64,000 nt of DNA from Strigamia acuminata (taxonomy: Eukaryota; Arthropoda; Chilopoda; Geophilomorpha; Linotaeniidae), in contig OX442323.1 of NCBI GenBank assembly GCA_949358305.1, positions 8,928,001 through 8,992,000 of the forward strand, given 5' to 3'. This document shows, piece after piece, positions 35,144-44,190 of the stretch (within the stretch, counting starts at the first letter, position 1; every line of letters begins with the position of its first letter). A program made the translations under genes and the position numbers. The notes beneath the pieces were generated by a model. It was not told the origin of the DNA. It saw only the letters and a program-made list of their open reading frames with translations, and ran no database searches.

Positions 35144-37355
35144 TTATTTCAAATTGTTTGTGTCGATTTTTGTCTGTACTTGAATAAATGTGGCGTCGGC
35201 TGTCGGTCTCAACTCGGTGTAATTGGGATTCGCTCGCTAAATTAAATTCCAAGCCTAATCAATACAGTAAATTAAAAGTATGGGAAAACTCGTTACTGTA
35301 CCTCGGTCCTGGTGGTCGAGTTGCTCGTTTCGTCGTAATCGATGTGAAAGTACGGGTGTTCGTTTGATGCGATCCTGCAAACGTTAATTTTCAGTTATTT
35401 ATTTTATTAATTAATTCATTTATTTTATTTATTTTTACCAGTATTTCTTTCTGATGTATACGCCGAGTGCGGCACTGCCGATTAGAGCCAAAGCAATCCC
35501 GCAGAAAATCACTATCCAGTATTTAGCTTGGGACAAAAGAAAATGGTGGATTGGAAATGTTTTAGCGGAGTATTTTGTTTTGTTTATGCGATTGCGACTT
35601 ACTTTCTAGGGTATTTGTGCTCTTGGCTGAAGTTTCGTCGCTGACTTGGTTGGATGTTTCATCGGTTGGTTTTAATTGTGTATCGTTAAGCGATTTGGAT
35701 ACGGTAGATTGAGTTTCGTTTATCACGGTTAGTGGTGTCGTCGTACTCGAAGTTTCGTTTTTGGTGATGGTTGGCTCAGAAGTTGCTGTTTGAGTGGTCG
35801 ATTGCTGGACAATTGATTGTTGAGATGTTGTTTCGGAAGGTAATTCTGAGGTTGTTTTTTGAATTGTTGAATTTTGTGTTGTTAATTTCTCAGTTACGTT
35901 TGATTCAACCGATTCTGGAGTTGTTTTTACTTCAATCGGTTCAGGAGTTGTCGAATTTGAAGTTGTCGGTTCAGGAGTTGTCGAATTTGAAGTTGTCGGT
36001 TCTGGAGTTGTCGGTTCAGGAGTTGTCGGTTCAGGAGTTGTCGGTTCAGGAGTTGTCGGTTCAGGAGTTGTCGGTTCAGGAGTTGTCGGTTCAGGAGTTG
36101 TCGGTTCAGGAGTTGTCGGTTCAGGAGTTGTCGGTTCAGGAGTTGTCGGCTCTGGAGTTGTCGGCTCTGGAGTTGTCGGCTCTGGAGTTGTCGGCTCTGG
36201 AGTTGTCGGTTCAGGAGTTGTCGGTTCAGGAGTTGTCGGCTCTGGAGTTGTCGGCTCTGGAGTTGCCGGCTCTGGAGTTGTCGGTTCAGGAGTTGTCGGT
36301 TCAGGAGTTGTCGGTTCAGGAGTTGTCGGCTCTGGAGTTGTCGGTTCTGCAGTTGTCAGCTTTGCAGTTGTCGGCTCTGCAGTTGTCGGCTCTGCAGTTG
36401 TCGGCTCTGCAGTTGTCGGCTCTGCAGTTGTCGGCTCTGCAGTTGTCGACTCTGGAATTGTCGGTTCTGGAGTTGTCGGTTCTGGTGTTGTGGTCACCAC
36501 AGGAGAAAGTTTTTTAATTAGACCATTTGCAAAACCCTTTTCACCTGTAAGAAAGCAGTATAATTTATTCTTTTTATTAAATTGGTTGGTATTGACTGCT
36601 TAATTAATCTTACATGTTGTTGGAAGGATAGCTAGATCATCAATTAAAGCAAAACCTTTTCGAGAATTAAACACTACTTCAATTTTAAACTGAAAGCAAA
36701 TAATTTCATGTTTAAAAAAAATGGTCAATAAAACATATCACATACCTTAGACGATATGTGATAAAACGATAAGTCAAAATCAAAACTCTTTGATAACCAA
36801 GTATTGTTAGTTAAAGATTTTTCTTCTTGTTTCAGTGTTTCCCACAAACCATAAATGGAAATTCGTAATCCGAAATCTGAAAAATATTACATTTTACTAT
36901 TATAGCAGCGTTGCCGTCGCAAAAATTAATATTTTTCAGATTAACTCACCTTGTTTGGGCCCATTTACATAAACATTGAAAAAGACGCAGTGAGGACCAG
37001 ATCGCCATGTTCTCGGACTTTCAACTGATGCTGTTTTCCGAGTTATGCCAAAATAATCTAAACAACAATTGTGTGATTAAATTCTGCAGAAGAAAAATGT
37101 CGTTTCTCACCTGTTTTTGAAGGCGATTCTTTGGCTGGAATCGAAGAATCGACGCCAGACTTTAGGATTGACCAATCACCATTCCATTGCCAACCATCAC
37201 AGAATTCTGCATTTTTGAAATCGCATGTGTCCGGATCAGCCGCACCAACAGCAACCGGCGCAACTGTTTCAAATAAATTAATTGAACCGCTGTGACAACA
37301 ATATTAATTCAACATTTTTACCACTGAAAAATAGGAAGCCAATTAAGAAAAACAT
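35144..37355 (-). CDS. Type I membrane protein: MAM domain, TTPEP mucin-like stalk, TM
   Basis: Nine minus-strand exons: 37355-37322, 37263-37111, 37057-36950, 36876-36746, 36689-36614, 36544-35603, 35526-35439, 35374-35302 and 35236-35144 (565 aa). A short signal peptide leads into one MAM domain (TCDFKNAEFCDGW ... GFALIDDLAILPTTC). Then comes a stalk of about 310 residues, largely a five-residue TTPEP/TTAEP repeat suited to O-glycosylation. A single membrane helix (YWIVIFCGIALALIGSAALGV) and a tail of about 60 residues with Tyr and Asn-Pro motifs follow. The stalk is encoded by a 15-bp minisatellite (35930-36490), so its length is likely polymorphic. It interrupts the thioredoxin-fold cluster. 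Confidence 0.9.
35930..36490 (-). repeat. 15-bp coding minisatellite
   Basis: About 35 copies of a 15-bp unit (plus strand GGAGTTGTCGGTTCA) encode TTPEP/TTAEP on the minus strand. Local runs of GGCTCT and GGTTCA variants show recent block duplications. The antisense frame is also open over the array. Confidence 0.95.
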
Positions 37356-38232
37356 GATAAATGTTCAAAAACACGTCTGGCCTTGAAGTGCCACGTTCAA
37401 TTAAGTCTTATCGTTTTAATTGCGCGTGACAATGTTATCAAATTATATCACTTTGTAATGCAACACAAAGACAATTAAAAACTGGATTAGATTATTAGAA
37501 TGTTATCAATTTGCGAACCGAAACTCACCTCTCAAACTCAAAACAACCGCTGTATTCGGTGCTGATCTTTACCGCCACCTAGCGAGAATAAATAGAAACG
37601 AATACAAAAATAAACATTTGTTTGAAGAATAAATGAATTAAAAATACAAGATGGCGAAAAACGAATGAATCATTACGATTTTAAAGCGTTGTCTCCACAT
37701 TTTGTCCATGTTTGGTAGCGCGTATTTGATCTCGTGCCAAAGCACAGGGTGAAGATATAGGTGTTCAATGACCTCATTAGCGAAAAATGAAAGATTTTTT
37801 TCCATGTCAGACAGATGTGAGACTCGCAAATTAAGAGCGAGGCAGTTACTGTCTTTAAAAATAGTAAACAGTTGAGGCACAGCATAAATCAAAGGCGAGT
37901 TTTTTATTTCGGCGCTCAAATTCCTTGTATGGATGTGGAGTAAAGGATGAGGATGATATACAAACAAACAAATCGAAATCGTGTAAATTCCTATAACAGA
38001 TATTGATATTTTATTAAATAAAAAGAGTGCGCGTACGTACACTTTGAATGATTTTATTATTCACACAAACAAAGATAAATGACATTTGTATTAATATATG
38101 GAAAATAGATTATTAAAAATATGGGGAGGAGATCAAATTCATCATTTATTTCATTTCATTTTATTTTATTTCATTTTTTTGTAATTTTTAATGTTTTCTG
38201 TATTTATTCGTGTCCAAATCGATTGACTCGAT
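37356..38232. other. Intergenic between two minus-strand genes
   Basis: A CTCF-like CGCCACCTAGCG lies at 37573-37584. A minus-strand frame at about 37638-37990 has protein-like composition but no ATG or splice context. Confidence 0.5.
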
Positions 38233-39144
38233 TCACTCGTCTTCGACCTCGACGAACTTATTGACCTCGTCTTCGGTGGTTGCTCGTTTTCCGCTTTTCC
38301 ACGCGTCGAAACATTGACCTTTCTTCAATTCAATATCCCAACGACCTTCTTTGGTCACCATTTGACTTCCCTTGAAGATGATCAACTCGGGGATGCATTC
38401 CACGCCGTATTTACCCACAAATTGCTGTCTGAAATGAAAAAAACAACAAAAAACCCCGTCCCGATTTAGAATCGAACAAAAACCCGCAGCGCCCTTTTTG
38501 TCAAATGTTATTTCGGTCCTAATATGTAGATAATTAACGCGCACAATTCCTCCTTTCATCTCCCTTATCTCGACCACAAATTAAACAAATTTGCAATGAA
38601 TTCATCATTTATTTTTACCAGTAAAACTGAGCCTTATTTGTATATACGCGCGACAGTGCAACCATTTAAGCCAAAGACTAAAGATGAGTTGCTATTTTGG
38701 GCAGGGCAGAAGGAGCACTGAGTTTTCTGGTTTCTTTTTCTAAATTTAGATAATCACCTGAGAACTTCTTGGTCAAAAGGCACTGTCAGCCAATCCCCGT
38801 GACACGATTGCACGAACTCCCTCATTTCTTTAAAACAAAATCAAAAATTTTATTCAAAAAATCAAAAAAATCAAAAAAATTATTTAAAAAAAATTGATTT
38901 TGGACAACTTACCAGCAACTGTGTTGTCCCACGACAAGAAGACGATCTCAAAGGGGTCACTCTTGGCTTTTCGCTCCTTGTAGAACTCGAGGAGTTTCTT
39001 GGTGAACTCCCGACAAGAGGCGCACCAATGCGCGGCGAAAAACAAACCGACAACTTCGACTCCTTTGAGCGCGTCGGCCGAATCGATGTCGACCAATTCC
39101 TTCTCCTTCCTTCGCTGCAATTTCTTGCCGGCCAACAGATCCAT
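38233..39144 (-). CDS. Nucleoredoxin-like thioredoxin-fold protein, CASC active site
   Basis: Three minus-strand exons, 39144-38913, 38827-38758 and 38428-38233 (165 aa). The active-site segment is FFAAHWCASCREFTKKLLEFY, so the redox Cys pair is kept but the two central residues are Ala-Ser rather than Pro-Pro. Also present are GDWLTVPF, CIPELIIF (cis-Pro strand) and GRWDIEL, all family hallmarks. Expected to be a small cytosolic or nuclear disulfide reductase. A TATA box (39227-39236, minus strand) lies about 90 bp upstream. The extra first intron is not shared with the paralogues at 40.7 and 41.5 kb. Confidence 0.9.
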
Positions 39145-39226
39145 TTTTCTTCAAGAGAGGATTGAAACGAGCGACTCGAATGTATGCACCTTGGTTGAAG
39201 TATTCTAGTGAGTCAAGAAACCAAGG

Positions 39227-39236
39227 GCTCTTTATA
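39227..39236 (-). promoter_or_regulatory. TATA box of the 39144 gene
   Basis: The minus strand reads TATAAAGAGC, identical over 10 bp to the box at 7083. The start codon lies 83-92 bp downstream. Confidence 0.7.
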
Positions 39237-39913
39237 GAACGATGCGCGAGAGGAAAGGTGATCCACCTCCCTGGTGGCGCCACTCGCAATGAATGTGCCA
39301 AACGGGCATTTTTCCATCAAACTTCTCTTTTTTCCCGCCATAAATCCCGTGTTTATGCCAACTTAAGTGAAAGAAAGGATTTTCACCTTTGGCTTCAAGG
39401 ATCTTGATATTATTTTCATCTTTTTTTTATATATTTCTAAGATTTAATTAATGTTTGTTTATTCTTAGAAGAAAGACAGAGAGTTAGGGTTTGGTTTCGG
39501 TCTATATTTAGACTTGGCGAGGGAAATTGATGGACGCAATGGCAGTTTTAAGCGCAGTAAAGCAAACACTACAAGGTGTTGTTGGTTCGAATCTTAATTG
39601 TGCGTTTTGGTGATTAGATAGAGGAAATGCGGCGGTTAAACAAGAGAGAGAGATATTAAATGTGAAGTGGTTTTAAAAAGGTGAAATGTGATTTGGCTCA
39701 AGTGCAATTGGGTACTACGTTTTACTTGTTGATTTTGGCATATCGTGCTAAGGTCACTTTGTTTCAAGTGCGTGGTGCCCTTGACTTTGTGAAAAAAGAA
39801 AATGCTCTTGTACTTGTACTTGCACGTTTTGGCAGAAAAATAATTTTATTACTTTTATATAATAATACTGTTTTGCATAATTGGAAAGAAAAATAAACTC
39901 TGCAAAGTCAATA

Positions 39914-40460
39914 GTGAGTTTGCGGTTGTCAATTGTTTCTTATAATTATGAGTTACAAGCTCATAATTATAATTATAATTCCTTCTTGGATTAGGCACTT
40001 GCGGTACAACAAATGTATTTTATAAATTATACTTATAAATACCACGTGAACAGTACAAATCCCTTGCATATAATGGTAGAACAAATCCATATGCAAAAGA
40101 AAATGAAAATCTGTAGTTTTACTAATTTGACATTTTTCAGACATGAAATTGTCTTCCAGTTTATTTATTTGCTTACCTGGAATAATTTTAGTTGTTTCTA
40201 TCCTTCGATGGCAGAAAGAAATTGTGATTGAGGCTGAATGTTGAAACAGGTCGGGCAGCCATTTTGAATTTCCATTAGCACCATCAGCGCCATTTGCAAT
40301 AGTGGGAGGAGCTTCAAATAGTGTTAAGCGATCTGATTGGCTCCCTTATTTTACAAAATAGAGTAAAAGTTGAGGAGTTACGTTATGTTATAAGTCCATT
40401 TTTATAATTATGAGCTTGTAACTCATAATTATAAGGAACAATTGGCAACCGCAAACTCAC
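39914..40460. mobile_element. MITE with ~55-bp palindrome-containing inverted ends
   Basis: The left end GTGAGTTTGCGGTTGTCAAT is complemented at the right by ATTGGCAACCGCAAACTCAC. Each arm continues into the palindrome ATAATTATGAG...CTCATAATTAT. TA duplications flank it at 39912 and 40461. Confidence 0.88.
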
Positions 40461-40705
40461 TAATAACGTTTTCAGTTGTGGTATACGTGGACAGTTTTGC
40501 GGTTTTTCACTAAGAATTACAGGAACTTTGGTTTTGAGAAATAAATTGAGTTGGAAAATAACAAAATTGTGCCGCGTGAGAAGCCTATGGACATCGATCG
40601 AAGCGTTTGAAATTGACGACGCTATTAAAAAAATTTTTTTTTAAAAATAATTATTTTTTTTTTTTAAATTATTTTTTTTGGGGTAAATAAATTTACAAAC
40701 TTTTT

Positions 40706-41296
40706 TCATTGGTTCTCGCCACCCTCGTCCTCTTCTTCATCTCGTTCTAGGAATTTGTCCACTTCGGTTTCCGTGACGGCCACTTCGCCTTTCGCCCAAT
40801 GGTCGTAGCACGCGTCCGCTTTTAATTCCACGTCCCAGCGCCCGGTGTTGGTCACCATTTTTCCGTCCTTCAGAATGATCAATGTCGGAATTCCATCGAT
40901 TTCGAATTTCTCGTCCAATTTTTCCCTTAAAAAAAAAAAAAAAAAAATTATTTATTTATTTATTTTCACAATTTTTAAAAAAATAATGACTCACCGGAAT
41001 TCCTCGAGTTTGTATGGCACAGCCAACCAATCGCCGTGGCACTCGAGCATGTAGCTTTTCATATCCTCGTCCGAGCGATCGCTCGTTATGAAAATCATTT
41101 CGAAATTCTTTTCCTTCGCCTTGATCGATGCGTAAAAGTCGGCCAAAGTGGGCGTAAACAACCTGCACGGCGGACACCAATGCGCGGAGAAATACAAACC
41201 GATCACGGCAACATCTTTGAGCGCCTCGTCGGCCGCAACCTCCTCAATCTCACTCCCAGTTTTGCGCAACAGAGTCAAACCAGCGAAAAGACCCAT
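40706..41296 (-). CDS. Nucleoredoxin-like protein, canonical WCPPC
   Basis: Two minus-strand exons, 41296-40995 and 40925-40706 (173 aa). The frame extends upstream to 41323 only through a TTG, so the ATG at 41296 (MGLFAGLTLL) is the start. Active site YFSAHWCPPCRLFTPTLADFY, then GDWLAVPY, IPTLIILKDG and GRWDVEL. The C-terminus is highly acidic (EEEDEGGEN). It is the family's most canonical member here and a likely NADPH/thioredoxin-type disulfide reductase. The single phase-2 intron matches the cluster. Confidence 0.92.
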
Positions 41297-41546
41297 GACA
41301 GATTGACAGACAGTGGCAGCCAAACCCGACTACCGTGTTTATGCTTAGTAACCGAATGACGGCTTCACTGCAGTGTCGTCACACAACAACCACCCAACCC
41401 TACGCGGTTTCCATGGTTTCTCTTTCAAGGTTCCTTCTTCGAGCTTACTAGAGCACTCAATAATTCCCAGGCGAAATAAAAATAATAACACTAATAAAAA
41501 AAAAAATTCATCATTGTGCCCGATTTTTATTTTTCAAATAAACCGA

Positions 41547-42158
41547 TCAATAAAATCGACAGCAGCGCATACAAGACCGTTTACAACCGTCGTCCAATGA
41601 TATTCTCGATACGGTTTGCGGGCTCAACGTGATGCCGCTTCCGTCCAACCACGAGTAAAACGCTTCGGTTTTGCGCGCTTCGACGTCCATTTTGCCTTCC
41701 ATCGTGACCACGTAGCCGTTACGGCGGAGAATGATGAGCGCGGGAATTCCTTCCACGCCGAACCAGTCGTGTAGTTTTTCTCTACGGTTAAAATGTGATT
41801 AAATGACGAAATAAAAGCGCGTCGGAGTCGAGCTTTGGAGTCGAGCTTTGTACCCGAGATTGTCGCCGCGATCCACGTTGACGGCGAGCCAATCGGCGTG
41901 ACTCGCGCGCATGTGGTTTTGCATTTCTTCGTCGTTTCGGTCTTCCGACACGAAAATCACCTCGAACGGTTCATGTCTCTGCTTCAAAACGTTGTAACAA
42001 GCGGCTAGCAAGGGCGTGAATCGGCGGCACGGCGGACACCACTGCGCGCCGAAGTAAAATGCGACGATTTCCACGTTTCTTAACGCTCTTTGCGACGGAA
42101 TTGTTTGGAAATTGTTTCCGTTTTTCCGCCATAGAGTTGTGCTGCGGATCGTTTCCAT
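41547..42158 (-). CDS. Nucleoredoxin-like protein with Cys-rich tail
   Basis: Two minus-strand exons, 42158-41854 and 41781-41547 (179 aa). Active site YFGAQWCPPCRRFTPLLAACY, then ADWLAVNV and IPALIILRRNG. The terminal residues KRSCMRCCRFY add three cysteines not seen in the paralogues, perhaps for lipidation or metal binding (inference). It lies 250 bp from the 41296 gene in the same orientation and has the same phase-2 intron. Confidence 0.9.
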
Positions 42159-42394
42159 TCGAAATGATTCTCTCAGCGGTGTTGGGAATGAATAAATTTA
42201 TTTCAAAATGTCTATGGATGACATTTTTTTGGTTGCAACAAATTGACGAGTTTCATTTAAGCCTTTTACATGATTAACAATAACAATTCACCTAAAACCA
42301 ACAATTTACACAAATCAAAAGAAAACTTAACAATAAAAACCGAATGTTGTCGAAATCATCGTCTCGTCTCGTCTCGTCTCGCGTCGTTTTGTTT

Positions 42395-43598
42395 TTAGTC
42401 TTTTTGCAGCCAGTTGGTGAAGCAGTTTGGTCCGTTTTTATTCACGTCTGTTCGCCCGTCTGTTGTGACGAGTCCGCCATTACGCCTGACGACGATCAGC
42501 GATGGAATTCCTCGGATTTCATATTTCGTTTTCAGTTCCCTGCAAATTGAATTTCTCTGTTTATTTTTAATCAATTAAATGTATTTTATCTATTTAATCA
42601 GATAATAAAACACTAAATTATGAATCACGGCTTTTGGCTTTTCGCCAAAACAAATTGAGAATTAAAAAACTTCCTTCAAAACAGCACGAAATCCGTATAA
42701 AACCGCAAAACCGTATAAAACCGCGGGATGCTAATTGAACACGGAAAGTGCAAAAATACATTTTTTGAGTCCAAAAATCTACTTTTTAAATACCAAAAAT
42801 GCATTTTTTAGACGCAAAATATCCTTTTTGCAATTTTTTAGGTGTCAAAAATTTATTTTAAGGTGCAAAATGCATTTTTTAAGTCCAAAAATTCATTTTT
42901 TAAGTTCAAAAATGCATTTTTCAAGTCCAAAAATGCATTTTTCAAGTCCAAAAATGCATTTTTAGATGCAAAAATCCACTTTTTGCATGCAAAAGTGCAT
43001 TTTTTTAGTGCCAAAAATTTATTTTAAGGTGAAAAATGCATTTTTCAAGTTCAAAAATGCATTTTAAAAGGCAAAGTGCACTTTCAAGTGCAAAAATCGA
43101 CTTTTTGAGTTATGAAATTCAATTATAATATTCGCCTAATCATGTGTAGGAATCTAGCTTCTGTCAACAGAGCAGGTGTTCCGTGAAAGCATTTACGGCA
43201 ATAAAACAGTGTTGTTATTGTGTTATGACTACTCACTGAACCAATGGGTCGGAGAACGGCACGGCCAACCAATCGCCGTGATCTTCCTTCATGTATTGCA
43301 TCATATCCTGAACCGATCTAAATAAAAGTTAATATAAAAAATAAAATAAAACTAAATAAATTCATATTTTTATTATTCTATTTTACCGGTCGGACGAGAC
43401 GAAAATGATTTCGATGTTTTTGCTGTCGGATTTCAATTCGGAAAAAAACTCAGCAAGTACCGGCGTGAACATTCGGCATGGCGGACACCAATGCGCGGAA
43501 AAGTAATAACAAACAATGTCAGCCGTCGCTAGCGCCGTGTCAGCCAACACTTCTTCTCCCGATTTCCGGATCAGCGTTTTTCCTTCGAGTGAATCCAT
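42395..43598 (-). CDS. Nucleoredoxin-like protein, canonical WCPPC, short C-terminus
   Basis: Three minus-strand exons, 43598-43387, 43317-43237 and 42539-42395 (145 aa). Active site YFSAHWCPPCRMFTPVLAEFF, GDWLAVPF and IPSLIVVRRNG. The C-terminus is about 30 residues shorter than in its paralogues and lacks the acidic tail. Its last intron (42540-43236) is filled with AAAAATGCATTTTT-type repeats. The additional first intron (43318-43386) is not at the same site as the extra one in the 39144 gene. Confidence 0.9.
42733..43120. repeat. Degenerate ~21-bp tandem repeat in an intron
   Basis: Repeats of AAGTCCAAAAATGCATTTTT and variants fill more than half of intron 2 of the 43598 gene. Confidence 0.8.
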
Positions 43599-44190
43599 TG
43601 AAATCTACAATTTAAAAAACAATTGAATAAATTTAATTCTCCACTTTTTTGACGGCCATTTCTCATTTGGCGATCGACACGCATGGCAATATTCCAAGAT
43701 GTTTTTTCATTTGGTTTTATTTTCGGAGGGTAAATTTTATGGAAAAATTCGATAATTTATAAAAGTTGGACTTGCCTATCGCCGTGGTCTGTCAAGAAAG
43801 GTAGTGTCACGATATGCGATGTGGTAAGTGGACACGTCGTTGTGAGATTGAATGACGTCGTATTACACGTAGCGCCACGACGGAATAAATTGGAACTAAT
43901 TTTTATTTTTATTTTTATTTTCATTTTTATAAACCACGAGTGAGAAAATAACAAAACAAATAATTACAAAATTTGTAAAATAATTTTACATCTTAGTAAC
44001 AAAACATAATTAAAATCTCTCTCAAAACCCCTTCTATAATTCTATAATTGCACGCATTCGTAACAAATAATCCCAGCAACAAATTAAAATTTAACAACAA
44101 ACAAAATGGAGAATTTTTATTCTAGAAATTAATCTTTTAATAGAATTTCCCCCGTGCTATAAAAATATAACCAATAAATTTCTCTATAGT
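43599..44190. other. Intergenic spacer
   Basis: AT-rich spacer separating the thioredoxin-fold cluster from the TTC39 3' end. No gene seen. Confidence 0.55.

Larger units (their letters stand above)
39145..40705. other. Intergenic with one MITE
   Basis: Promoter of the 39144 gene, then AT-rich DNA and the MITE at 39914-40460. A GGTTCGAATCT string near 39584 resembles a pol III B box, but no tRNA cloverleaf can be drawn. Confidence 0.55.

Noticed and set aside
35771-36517. 248-residue plus-strand frame over the TTPEP array
   Set aside because: It is the antisense shadow of a 15-bp repeat. A repeat length divisible by three keeps it open; the minus strand has the MAM domain, membrane helix and matching exons.
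37638-38042. Minus-strand frame with protein-like composition upstream of the MAM/mucin gene
   Set aside because: It starts with GTG, has no clear splice acceptor or donor and resembles no family. A decayed exon is possible but cannot be shown.
39540-39610. tRNA-like stretch with GGTTCGAATCT
   Set aside because: Only the B-box-like string fits. No acceptor stem, D arm or 5-bp T stem can be drawn, so neither a tRNA nor a tRNA-derived SINE is supported.
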